Shown here: piece after piece, positions 10,516 to 20,378 of the stretch
Position numbering within the stretch: the stretch's first letter is position 1
Layout of the letters: every line of letters begins with the position of its first letter
DNA from: Adiantum capillus-veneris
Lineage: Eukaryota; Streptophyta; Polypodiopsida; Polypodiales; Pteridaceae
DNA length: 64,000 nt
Assembly: GCA_014529385.2 (NCBI GenBank)
Contig: CM043942.1
Location: forward strand, 30,590,969-30,654,968
Reading direction: 5' to 3'
Position numbers and translations under genes: made by a program
Notes under the pieces: model-generated
Told to the model about the DNA's origin: nothing
The model's database searches: none
Seen by the model: the letters and a program-made list of their open reading frames with translations, nothing else

Positions 10516-11529
10516 CCACCTTATTTACTAGTACTGGCTTTGTCTGTGGTAACGTAGGCGAGGTGTCATCCATGTTTTTATCCACAAGTTGGTCATGTGA
10601 AGGGATTTTCAACCCCATGTTTTCTAGGTTTTTTCCCATTTGGCCCCATAGATGAGGTCTAATTTTTAGTAGCTCTGAGAGTAAAATTGTGCATTGTATA
10701 GGAGAAGACATCAATTCATGCAAGCTCTTGGTATCCATCATTTTTGGTGTGGCTTTCCACCGAGAAGGTACCATTTTAACCTCAGATTTTGTTTGAGTTC
10801 TCTATGAAATATGGCAAAGTCTATAGAAAGCATGGTTTACTCTCTTTAGATGCGATAGACTCGGCATCCCCATATAAAGATCTTATATCCCTTGGGAAAA
10901 AGTTGTGATCCACGTTTATCTCAGGGATAGTGTTGACTGTAAAGTAGCACTACCATCTTTTTGGTTTCTGATCAATTCCCATAAGGATTGAGGCCACGGT
11001 TCTTCAACCTCCAAAATTGTCATTATTGCTTGTGAGCCCATCCCATCTGTGATATTAGTTACTTCCCTTGCATCTAAAAGTGCCTCAAGTCTCGACACTT
11101 CCTGGTCTCTGTTTACAATACCATGGATTTCCAATTCCTGGATTTTTTTTGCGGATTAGCACGTGGTTCCATAAGAGCTTGTGTTGTCTGGATGAGCTCC
11201 TTGCACATTTTCAACCCCTCTTTTTCATACCCTGGATGAGGATATATTAGCCATCTATCCTCTTGGGTTCGATTGGGTTCGATTGGGTTTTAGTCTAGCT
11301 TCATAGGCCTTCAAAATTGTATCTAAAGGCTCAAAGACTTTGTTGACCACGACTGAACCTCCCGAGTTAGTCTTTGACTCTTTAGGTCCCTTTGCATTTT
11401 TGTTGCTTTCTTTCTCTCATCTAAGTTGTTCTTTTGTTTAATTCAGTTCAGTTTCCAAAGCAGCTTTCTCTTGTAGCCTTTTTGCTTTCATTTTGTCTCA
11501 TTTGGCTTTCCATGATTTTCTTTCAGTTC
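10493..11529 (-). other. Gag-protease linker of element B
   Basis: Minus-strand peptides include LLSELLKIRPHLWGQM (near 10640-10690) and EVEEPWPQSLWELI (near 10980-11010). These are separated by stops. The 'ELLKIRPHLW' string resembles the linker before protease in Tat/Athila-type gypsy elements. I recognise no independent domain. Confidence 0.45.
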
Positions 11530-12700
11530 TCACGGATAAGTTTTTGATTTCTGTTTGAACAGGCAATGTGGCTTCCTCCTCAATGATTGCATTTTTGCTG
11601 CTTCTTGAGCTTGAGCTCGAGTCATCACGTTTAAAGGAATGGAGGGTTCTACCTCGGATCCGCTTGAAGACGGCATCATGCCTACAACATTCATTGTTGC
11701 TTTCCCCCTGTAGTTTGTATTACATCTCCTCAATTGAGACTGTCGCACATTCAGGTTTTGTTTGTAGCCTTGGTTTATTTTTCTAATCACCCCCTCAACC
11801 ACTTGATCAATGATTGGTTCCCAAAGAGTTTGAACATATTGCTTTATTGTGGGTTTGCTCTTTGGAGATGAGGCACTACTAGTTGCATTGTCTGTATCTT
11901 CAGTCACCTCTCCGTAGGCCTTACAATTGTCAACTAGATATAGAGCTTCTCTAGTGACTTGCTCAAACATCGTGCATCCTTTTAGATGTAGGTCCTTTTT
12001 TAAGAGTTTCATTCCTCAAGCCCTCTATGAAGAGAAATGATAATCTCTCATCTTGCGGCAGCTTTCTCACAGGACATCTCTCGATTTATTGTTTGAAGCG
12101 AAGCACATCTTCCTTCACTCTCTTGTTCTTTTTCTGTTTGAAAGCATAGATTTGGGACACTGTGTTGTGTTTGATTCCCCTTTTAGAAAACTCTTCTATG
12201 AATTCTTGTAAGAGTTGTGCTATGTTTGAAAAATCATCTCTATTTACTGGTTGGAACCAACTTAAGGCTGTTCCTTCCAATGTTAACCCAAATCCCTCAT
12301 ACTGAGTATGGAAATCCGCAATCTGTTCAGCTCTCAAAACTTGTTTGAAGAGTAATACATGAGCATATGGATCCCCTAACCCATCGTACTTTGTTTTGAC
12401 ACATTGGGCCACTTGATATGGTCGTAATCATTGTGTTTCAATCACCAATCTAACCAATTTGTGGTATGGTGGAAAGACATCTCTCCTCCTTTGCTCTAGT
12501 CTTAGAGAGAATCCTGGTGGAATCCTCTTAGATATGTGCTCTAGCATCATTTTTGGTTGGAAGTAAGTAGGCATTGGAGTACCCTTGTATGTATATCTCT
12601 CTAGGTCAATGGGATCGACAAGTTGGTACTCTCTTCCATAGTTGTCTACCGTTTAAACTTGCACTCCGTTGGCATCTGTATACGTGAACATATAGAGATT
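11530..12700 (-). pseudogene. Gag of element B
   Basis: The core frame 12412-12086 reads KTKYDGLGDPYAHVLLFKQ, FHTQYEGFGLTLEGTALSWF and EFIEEFSKRGI, the retrotransposon gag (PF03732-type) capsid signature with its A-x-x-W-F motif. After a stop near 12086 the same product continues at 12012-11530 with a coiled region, an Asp/Ser-rich hinge and IPLNVMTRAQAQEAAKMQ. A recognisable CCHC knuckle is missing; the RRCNTNYRGK stretch may be its remnant. Upstream, 12700-12412 is coding-like with stops. Gag would form the particle core. The frame is broken and non-functional. Confidence 0.8.
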
Positions 12701-12701
12701 C

Positions 12702-12896
12702 TTATGGAATGGCATCTCTCCAGCATAGGGTTCTACACATTTGTAGAAGATATAATTGATCCCCATTTGTGAATCTATATATGCCCTTGTGAGGGTAATC
12801 TGTAAGCACTCTCATGGATTCATTGGCTTTGATGAATCTCACGTTCAGTTTGTTGATCAGAGGATGCCTCTCCTCTATGTATTCTCCCACTGCCAC
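12702..12896 (-). pseudogene. N-terminal gag-region frame of element B
   Basis: A 64-codon frame includes YIEERHPLINKLNVRFIKAN and lies just upstream of the gag core, directly abutting MITE 'b'. It probably encodes the start of the gag polyprotein, now cut off from its 5' part by the MITE. No domain is recognised. Confidence 0.4.
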
Positions 12897-12910
12897 TGTT
12901 GTCGGAATTG

Positions 12911-13159
12911 CTCAGGGGGTTCACCGTTCAGTAGTCCCCTATGTAACGTGCGTTCGTGAGGTATTAAAAAAATCCCTCTTTTAACATGTCTGAATGAATA
13001 AAATAACCCCTTATTTTAGGATTTTTTTCCCAAAATTAAATATAAAAACCCCTTATTTTAATATATCTCTGTTAAATTGCCTAAAATTTTTGCATTAAAA
13101 AATCCCTCTTTTTGAACTCATGTTATACATTATCATGATTACATAGTGCACCCCCCGAG
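12911..13159. mobile_element. MITE-like element 'b' (249 bp)
   Basis: Ends are CTCAGGGGGTTCAC (left) and, reverse-complemented, CTCGGGGGGTGCAC (right). Inner segments ACGTGCGTTC and ACATGAGTTC match MITE 'a'. The flanks CGGAATTG (12903-12910) and CAAAATTG (13160-13167) agree at 6 of 8 positions, the two differences being G/A, so they look like an aged 8-bp target duplication. The body is AT-rich with repeated 'aaaaacccctta' blocks and no ORF. Confidence 0.7.
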
Positions 13160-13499
13160 CAAAATTGTAGCGTTTTTTATGTCTCTAAGTGGAGTAGAGA
13201 ACCCTGGAGGTGGATTAATTGTCATGAATAAGGCTCACTCAAGGTTCTCAAGATAGTCTCTTACAAGCCCACTTTTGCTTGGTGCAACTTATCCCTTTTT
13301 GCCCCTGGTAAGGTCTCTCAAAAGTTAGGTCTTTGTGGCTCTTTTGGTCTTTGAAAAATAGTTTTGGATACCCTTAAAGTTTGGATTTAGGAAACCTGGA
13401 AAAATTCAGCTCTAGGTGTGTGCTATTGCCCACAAGCTTTCTTCCTGGCTATACCTGACTCAATTTGGAGTTATCCATCAAAAGTTAGAGCAATTTTAG

Positions 13500-15660
13500 T
13501 GAACTGCACTTGAAACAGCACTCAAGACAGTCTTAGGACTAGAACACAAGAACTTTGGCTTGTATGTTGGTCTTAACTCAAACTTGAGATTTGGGATGTA
13601 CTCAAGTATGTCTACTAGATCATCAAGTCAGATACCCCCACTATGCTGAGGTACATGGATCGCGATCCATGTTCTTATGTCAAATTTTTTTCACCAAATT
13701 TTCCCAAATTTTGACTATGTGTAGACGAGGTCATATGTAGTCTATATACTAATTTTCATCAAATTCTAAGGTTGAGGTACATGGATCGTGATCCATGTTC
13801 AACCACACCTGGACTTGATCTCTTGGCAGCTTGTTCTTGACTATGTCTACAAGCTAAATCTCAAATCTTTTTGGATTTGGACTTGTTTTGACAGGTCAAA
13901 TGTCAAACACTAGGTCTACACAGCGGTTTTCTATCTGTCACCCGTTTTGCTCTCTTTTGACCCTAATTTGCTCAATTTTTTTCAAAATTGGACTTGGGGA
14001 TATGTTTTATTGTGTATGCATTACTGATCTAGAAAGTTTCAAGTCAAGTTGTCACTATGGGTATATGGATCGCGATCCATGTTTGGAGCCCAAATTGACT
14101 TCTCTTGGTACCATTAGATTCAACATGATAAGTAGGTCCTATGGTATCAATTTTTTTGAAAATGGATCTCTGGGTTGAAAATTAGGTCAGTTTCTGGGAC
14201 TTTGTCAGAGTACTTGGCAGTTCTGGGCTTTTGGTTTGGTTTTTTATATCCAAATTCAGTTTTGAGAAGACCACTAGATTCCTTGTGATGTCCTCTAGCT
14301 ATGATGCAAATATGGTATCAGTCTGTGATAAAGAAACATGGATCGCGATTCATTAACCTATGTGTCAGATTTCACTGAAACTTGGCACAGAGCTTCCCTT
14401 GGTCTCTTGATGCCAGCTATGTGGTTTTTGTGTGATTTGGACTTGTTTAGGCCAGGCAAAAGTCAATCCCTAGGTCTGTTTTAGGGTTTTTACCTTGAAC
14501 TATTTTTTGCCCTTTTGACCCACTTTTTGAACTTTTTTGACAATGCTTCTTTGGGGACTTTTGTTCATAATGGTCTACATTACAGGCTGTAAAAGTTTCT
14601 GTCCAAAAATTTCTTCGAGGTACATGGATCGCGATCCATGTTCCACCACTTTTGGATCTGAATTTTGGTGTGTTGTGATGTTTCTAGCTTGCTCCACAAA
14701 GAATTTTGGATTTGGATCAGTTTTGCCCAACCAAAACTGACTTCTACAGTCTGCAGTGACAGTTTTGACAATGTTTTGTTTTTGCCTTTTTTGACCACTT
14801 TTTGCAACTTTTTTGCATATAGTTATTTTGGGAAAGTTGTTCTTGTTCCAAATGTTATTAGCTACCTATTGCTCAAATCTCAGCCAAAAGTTTTTGATGA
14901 GGAACATGGATCGCGATCCATGTTTTAGCTCATTTTGACATGAAACTTGGTCAACTTATAGTCCATGTTATGGTGATACTCTTCCCCAAATCTTTTTAAA
15001 TTTGGACAACTTTTTCCTAGTCAAAAGTGAGTTTTTCTATTTGCCCTGCGATTTTTGACTAGTTTCTGTATTTGACAGTTTTGATCAAATTTTTTCAGTT
15101 TTTTGACATTGTGTCTATTAGGAAAGTTGTTCCACTAGTTATCAAGGATGTACTTGTCAAATATCAGCCCCAAATGTCAAAAGGTACATGGATCGCGATC
15201 CATGTTTGACAACATTTTTTTATGAATTTTGTTTTGGAGGTTCTCTATGCCTTGTAGAAGCCAAATCTCATCCGTTTTTGAATTTGGATCCCAAAATCTC
15301 AAGATTTGTCCAATTTTGTATCTGAATACCTGTTTTTGTTGTTTTTGTCCTAATAATCAATTCTGATGTGATTTTTGAGTTTTTCTTTCAAGCAAACTTG
15401 ATCAGAGCAAAATATCCCACTAATGCTCAATGTCACTGATCATTTTTCACCACAAATGGTCTCTAGGGTACATGGATCGCGATCCATGTTCCTCCACAGA
15501 ATCTGGCCAAACTTCTCAGATTGCTTCTAGAGAGTCTGCTGATGCCCTTGATCCACAAATTTTTGAATTTAGATCTCTTTTGATGTCTCTACCATCAAAT
15601 TTTCAAAATTTCAGACTTATGGTCATGTCGGCCAAAATATGGTTTTCACCCTTTTTTCCC
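13500..15660. repeat. Array of ~284-bp units, each with a 20-bp palindrome
   Basis: The palindrome ACATGGATCGCGATCCATGT or a close variant starts at 13653, 13779, 14063, 14336, 14622, 14904, 15186 and 15470. Spacings are 126, 284, 273, 286, 282, 282 and 284 bases. Five copies are perfect, or perfect apart from flanking bases (13653, 14622, 14904, 15186, 15470). 13779 and 14063 have one mismatch, and 14336 has a damaged right arm. The sequence between palindromes is only weakly alike from unit to unit. The array lies between the 5' LTR/primer site and gag of element B, in its transcribed leader. Confidence 0.9.
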
Positions 15661-16019
15661 TCAATATTTTAGAACAAATTTGATGGTGGTAGGTTCTACT
15701 TACCCTACTCCTAAGTACTGAAATGAAACATGAAATAAAAACAAACAGAACAGTACGAAATAAAGTCAAAACAAAAAACGGAACAGCACTCTACAAGCAT
15801 AGAGAAAATTGAAGAATGAAATGCTTTTGGCTATCTCACTCACAACCCTCTTTACCTCTCGAAAATAGATCTAGCAAGTCCTCGACTTCTAAACTCTATC
15901 AAGCACTAAACCCCCTGTCTAGCTTCTTCACTGCTAAAGTGTAAATGGAATGGAGAGAAAAATCTTAGAAAAAGAACGCACTTAATGCGCACTAGGTCAC
16001 TCACCATCTAAGGATCATA
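15490..16019 (-). other. Proximal 5' leader of element B
   Basis: No ORF is supported. It lies between the last palindrome and the primer site. The first part still resembles the repeat spacer ('tttttgaatttagatctc'). Confidence 0.5.
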
Positions 16020-16037
16020 TCCCCGACAACGACGCCA
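16020..16037 (-). other. tRNA-Asp-type primer-binding site of element B
   Basis: The minus strand reads TGGCGTCGTTGTCGGGGA, one base inside the LTR. It matches the plant tRNA-Asp complement TGGCGCCGTTGCCGGGGA except for two C-to-T changes. Confidence 0.85.
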
Positions 16038-16038
16038 A

Positions 16039-16949
16039 TGTTAGCGGGTCGCCACGACGGACGTCTGCAACATAGCTTTTTGGTACTAACATAATGTCAA
16101 TACTCAAGGAAGTGACTCGGATGCAGCACTAAGATTCTTTGTGATCGTCAATTTCAAGAAGTGAACCATAACAAGCAAACACAACAACTCTACAAGAAAA
16201 TCAACACTCAATGATCATGGAAATCTACCTATGTTCTTTCTCACAGCTCTAGGGAATCACGCCATTTCGGCACTCGAACGGGCTCAAAATGCAACAAAAC
16301 TTTAGGAGGAGGTCTAGGACACCTATGGACACAATCCTACCAAGTCTGGTCGCAATCCGACAAGATACCAAAATCACGATCCATCATGAAAAAGGTCCTA
16401 AAACTACAACAGAACTATCCAAAAAGGTCTCTATGGTCTAGGAACACTCTCCTATAGTCAAAATGACTAAAAACAATGATTTAAGCACTCAAATCTGCAA
16501 TTATGACTCACAGACGCATAGTCGCAAACCATAGCAAAACTGACAATGCTTATACTTGAATGAAAGAGAAAAGAGAGAGGAACACAATGCAAGTTTCAAA
16601 ATTGAAAATGGATTAGCCAATCATTAGTTGCAATGATTACAAGTTGGAGCAGCTTCGTAGCTCGAGCATACGTACAACAGAGCTCTTTCTTCATTAAAGA
16701 TAAGCCTTCTTTCACATTAAGATTATTGGCATTCATACCTAGGGCATTCTAAATGGCCAGTGGCCGGTTCACATGGACCTTTACAATTATCATAACATCA
16801 TTACAACTCAGGGAATTGACCTGCTATACTGTAGAATCAAGATTTACACAGAGTATCACTACACTAGCTCGAAAAACTAATAGAGTATAAATGTGGTGTC
16901 CGGTTACGTGTCTGACCATTTGGGCACCCGTTCGATCTGTCCTCAAACA
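16039..16949 (-). repeat. 5' LTR of element B
   Basis: TG...CA-bounded and 911 bp long, it is the upstream LTR on the minus strand and is adjacent to the primer site. It aligns end to end with 5613-6521. Confidence 0.92.
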
Positions 16950-17306
16950 ATGGTACTAACTTCTCATTTTGGAAGGAACAAATTTACAATGTCTTAGTAT
17001 AGAAAAAGCAGATCCGACCGATAAAGATGAAGGGGATAAATCTTGGGGATATGGAGGAGTATGATTGGCAGGAGTCGGATGAGCTTTCTAGGTCCACCAT
17101 CATGCCGACTTTGTCAAAGAATGTGTACTTTACTGTAAACATGGAAAACACTAGCTATGAGCTGTGGAAAAAGTTATGTGACCTGTATGAGAAGCAAAGG
17201 GTAGCGTCACATGTCTATTGGCTGAAAAAGTTAATTGATTTGCAGATGAATGAGGGAACACCCATGTGCAGCCATCTCAATGAGTTCAACACAATTTTTA
17301 GTTAGC
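16950..17306 (+). pseudogene. Copia A gag (UBN2 domain), continuing after element B
   Basis: Directly after B's target duplication the frame of 5562-5612 continues as TNFSFWKEQIYNVLV, hits a stop, and reopens at 17027. It then reads YELWKKLCDLYEKQRVASHV, LKKLIDLQMNEGTPMCSHL and NEFNTIF, the UBN2/copia gag helices. Another stop follows at about 17304. Confidence 0.85.
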
Positions 17307-17660
17307 TTTTGTGTAGGGAGTCAATATTGACGATTCCGTCAAAGCAATGTTTTTGCTAGTTACGTTGCCAAAAATTTGGGATACATTTTGGACAGCCATA
17401 AGTAACTCAACACCTCCTAATGGTTTAACATGTGCTGATATTGAGGGAAATTTACTTACTGAAGAGGTTAACAAAAAGAATCTTGAATCTGCTTCTCGTG
17501 GTAGTAGCAATGCTTTCGTTGTTCATGGTCAATCACAGAAAAAGGGTAAGCACAATTAGAGAGGAAATTCTCATAGCAAATCACATGGACAAAAACAAAT
17601 TGAGTGCTATTATTGTCACAAAAAGGGTCACATGAAGAAACAATGTTGAAAGTGAAAACA
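17307..17660 (+). pseudogene. Copia A gag C-terminus with CCHC zinc knuckle
   Basis: The sequence continues as MFLLVTLPKIWDTFWTAIS and ends in CYYCHKKGHMKKQC (near 17600-17646), a C-x2-C-x4-H-x4-C RNA-binding knuckle. In-frame stops precede and follow the knuckle. The knuckle would bind element RNA in the particle. Confidence 0.8.
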
Positions 17661-17689
17661 AGAGAAAGGTAAAGACAAGAAGTAGAAAC

Positions 17690-18100
17690 AAGGCAAAACC
17701 TAAGAAAACAGTATAAATATTGAACAGATCAATGATATTTTTGTTGAAGATTTTGATGGAGATATCTATCTCGCATCTGCCATGGATTCAACATTTTTGG
17801 TTGCCACCGATGACTATGCTTTACAGGATTGGGTTCTTGACTCAAATGCATCTTTTCATGTGACTCCTCACAGGGAGTGGTTAAGTACATATGATGTAGC
17901 GCGTAAAAGTTGTGTTCATTGTGGCAATGATTTTTCTTGCGACATAGCTGGTGTCGATGATGTGCAACTAAATGGTTCTTCATTCATGCTCAAGAATGTG
18001 AGACACATGCCGAAGCTTACCAAAAGCTTTATTAGTATATGACAATTGGATGAAGCACGATATTACTGCACTTTTGGTGATAGTTCGTGGAACATTTGTA
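17690..18100 (+). pseudogene. Copia A protease
   Basis: The frame 17782-18042 contains DWVLDSNASFHVTPHREW, the copia protease start, but the usual D-S-G-A is D-S-N-A, so it is catalytically compromised. Then DDVQLNGSSFMLKNVRHMPK and LTKSFISI are followed by a stop where family members continue to the GAG-pre-integrase domain. Confidence 0.8.
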
Positions 18101-18119
18101 TATGCTCCATATCTCCAAT

Positions 18120-18424
18120 GTTAAAAACCATGTAATTTGTGTAACCAAGCAGCAAAGTGTTTCTTTGTGGAATTTTTGGTTAGGACATATGTCTCAAAAG
18201 GGAATAAATCTTGTCTTGTTTTAGTTATGTTCCTGGATTCAATTTCTCAGTTTTTTCAACTTGTGAGCATCGTCTTTATAGTAAACAAATACAATCACCA
18301 CACAAAAGGGGCAGCACTTGGAAAAGTGAGTCATTATAGTTATTTCATAGTGATGTGTGTAGACCTATGCCTAATGTATCCATGGGAGGTTCATTGTACT
18401 TTGTTACATTTATAGGTGACTGGC
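18120..18424 (+). pseudogene. Copia A GAG-pre-integrase and start of integrase core
   Basis: SLWNFWLGHMSQKGINL near 18163-18215 is the pre-integrase W-x-x-x-L-G-H motif. HSDVCRPMPNVSMGGSLYFV followed by TFIGDW (18348-18425) is the start of the integrase core, including the first catalytic Asp. Frameshifts separate the two. Homology ends abruptly at a 30-bp duplication and a poly-G run, so the catalytic D-E half is missing. Confidence 0.8.
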
Positions 18425-18471
18425 TCACCCAAGCACAAGCGATAGGTGACTGGCTCACCCAAGCACAAGCG
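18412..18471. repeat. Perfect 30-bp tandem duplication at the copia A breakpoint
   Basis: 'ataggtgactggctcaccca...' occurs twice in succession (18412-18441, 18442-18471). It begins within integrase codons and leads into the poly-G run. Confidence 0.95.
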
Positions 18472-18484
18472 ATATCACTATTTT

Positions 18485-18511
18485 GGGGGGGGGGGGGGGG
18501 GGGGGGGGGGG
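18485..18511. repeat. Poly-G run, 27 bases
   Basis: This is an uninterrupted G run at the junction between plus-strand copia A and the inverted RT fragment. Confidence 0.95.
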
Positions 18512-18592
18512 AGGGAATGTTTTGCCTTCCCTTATAAAAGGATGCTTCTCAACGACCCCACGCATGAAAACACCCTTACAAGAGCCCAATAG

Positions 18593-19104
18593 TCAACCAC
18601 CACAACGACACGCAATGCCGCTCACCACCAACGCATGCCGCAAGTTGGATTTGTCTTGCCTAATGCACATGGCAAAGATATGTCTTGCTTCACCCATGTC
18701 TTTCATCTCAAAGTTTGCATGTGAATCTGACTTTAAAGATGAAATATCATCCCTGCATGTCCCAAAAATTAACATATCATCCACATATAGGACCAAAATA
18801 AGCAAACTACCATCTTTACCTCGCTTAGTGTAGAGGCAGTGGTCCATATCACTACGTTTGTAGCCTTGAGAGAGCATGAATGAGTAGAATTTATGATACC
18901 ACTCCCTTGATGATACACCAAGTCTTCATTTCCCTTGTCAACAAAACCTTTTGGTTGCTACATATAAACGTCTTCTTGAAGATCGCCATGCAAGAAAGCT
19001 GCGTTGATATCCATTTGGTCAAGTTCCATGTCCTCTTTAGCAACCAACACAAGTACACACCACAGAGTAATCATCTTGACAACTAGAGAAAATATTTCAT
19101 CAAA
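18593..19104 (-). pseudogene. Copia reverse transcriptase fragment, inverted relative to copia A
   Basis: The minus strand from about 19104 reads FDEIFSLVVKM, MDINAAFLHGDLQEDVYM and QPKGFVDKGNEDLVY. After a gap it continues with SQGYKRSDMDHCLYTKRGKD and LILVLYVDDMLIFGTCRDDI. The Y-V-D-D catalytic box and the F-L-H-G-D-L string are diagnostic of copia RT. It ends after FEMKDMGEARHIF. A stop lies in VYM*QPKGF. It could be the missing pol of A in inverted orientation, or a different element. Confidence 0.85.
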
Positions 19105-20378
19105 GGTAATACGGTGATGCTGCTGCCTCGCCCTGACTGCTGAGTGGTGTCGTGAAAGGTGGCTCGAGCGGATGAAGCTGCTCGGACACGTGCTTCGGTT
19201 GCTCAGTTACCTGAGCTCTGATACTCCTATGAAACATCAATGTCGAGCCTAAATCAGAAGGTAGGCGCTGAGCTGGCTCCAGATAAGCACTTAAAACTAC
19301 CCAATCCTTCTCACAATTGATGCAATGCCTACGTAGTAGTAAACATTGTGCTACCAATGTCCCAACTCCTACAAAACAATCCAACACAGCATCTCCCATG
19401 TCGGTGAAGGTACCTAGTAGCCATCTACAAAAAAAAGTAATCTTTAGATTTATTATACCTATAATTTTATAGGAACAATCAAAAAAACTTCCAAAAAGTT
19501 TCTACCACCTGGCAAACGCTGGACTCCTCTCAACACCTCTACAATAAGGCCAGCCCATACGATCAAGCGTCCACTGTGTGGAATCTGAACTTGGTAGCTT
19601 CTCCCACAACATGTCATCATCTGCAGAGAAGCCATGTACATTTGCTGCAATCTCTCCATCCGCTCGATCATACCTCGGAAGCTGACACCCACCGGTTCTA
19701 GGGGGTGAAAAAATAACCAACAAAAATGCACCAACCTACAAATGGAAGTAAAACATTATTATTTTGAAATGCAAACATTGAAGTTACTATTCATTATCAA
19801 AACAGAAAAAACATACCCCCTCTAAATAGTCCCGAACAGTCGTACAACTAGACTCCGACAGCCGTATGTACAATATCCTCAACAACTGGAAAACATCTCC
19901 CTCTACCTTCAAAGTAACAATGGACAGATGTTGTACATGACATGTCACCGCAACCATGCCATCAACCAAAAGAAACTCGTTTGCTAGAAGGAATGCGGCA
20001 TCCACAAGCTCACTATCCCATTGGTTCCATAAAGGAACCCCACCCGTGCTAGCTGCATGTGGCCTAGTGTGTAAGGGAAAGGCCATGTACACCAAATGTA
20101 CGCCACCCAATCTCAAGCTGGGGTTCATCTGCCCTGTTCCTGATAGAGAGCCCAAGAATCTATGTAGTGATTGCATAGAACTGTATGAAATCTTTGTTAG
20201 CACTAAAATTGTGCACATAACTATGATTGTAAATTAGCGTGGTTTACCTGTCATCGCACAACACATTTGGAATAGCTTTTGCCAACTCCTTGGCACTAGC
20301 ATGCACTGCAAGGTGGCATGGCTCTACATGCATATCTGTATGTAGCAACATAAGATCAAATATATCTTTCAAGAAATG
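19100..20378 (-). CDS. Spliced beta-class DNA amino-methyltransferase-like gene (partial, probably decayed)
   Basis: Four minus-strand exons (20378-20248, 20180-19817, 19735-19509, 19424-19100) join through three GT-AG introns of 67, 81 and 84 bases. The frame is kept at every junction, giving about 349 codons. Exon 2 holds LGGVHLVYMAFPLHTRPHA, aligning with motif IV plus the following strand of N6-adenine/N4-cytosine methyltransferases (D-P-P-Y-N-T-G); the catalytic D-P-P is A-F-P here. LLVDGMVAVTCH is the next core strand. The last exon has GDAVLDCFVGVGTLVAQCLL and INCEKD, the SAM-binding F-x-G-x-G motif I. Motif IV before motif I is the beta-class order. A proposed upstream exon contains a stop and would need a 38-base intron, so the N-terminus is unresolved. 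The 3' end meets the copia RT fragment. Confidence 0.65.

Larger units (their letters stand above)
5613..16949 (-). mobile_element. Element B: gypsy-type LTR retrotransposon with gag and protease only
   Basis: It is flanked by direct LTRs of 909 and 911 bp and an imperfect 5-bp target duplication (ATGGC 5608-5612, ATGGT 16950-16954). A tRNA-Asp-type primer site inside the right LTR and a purine tract inside the left LTR set the orientation as minus. Inside are a palindrome repeat array, gag, an aspartic protease, a second protease-like domain and a lysine-rich 3' frame. No RT, RNase H or integrase motif is visible anywhere between the LTRs. The primer-site type and the gag motif IPLNVMTRAQ suggest the Tat/Athila side of plant gypsy elements. 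LTR divergence is roughly 10 percent by eye, so the insertion is old. Two MITEs are nested in it. Confidence 0.9.

Noticed and set aside
13888-15672. Conserved peptide M-D-R-D-P-C repeated in short ORFs
   Set aside because: The peptide is simply the translation of the 20-bp palindrome and appears on both strands; flanking codons are not conserved.
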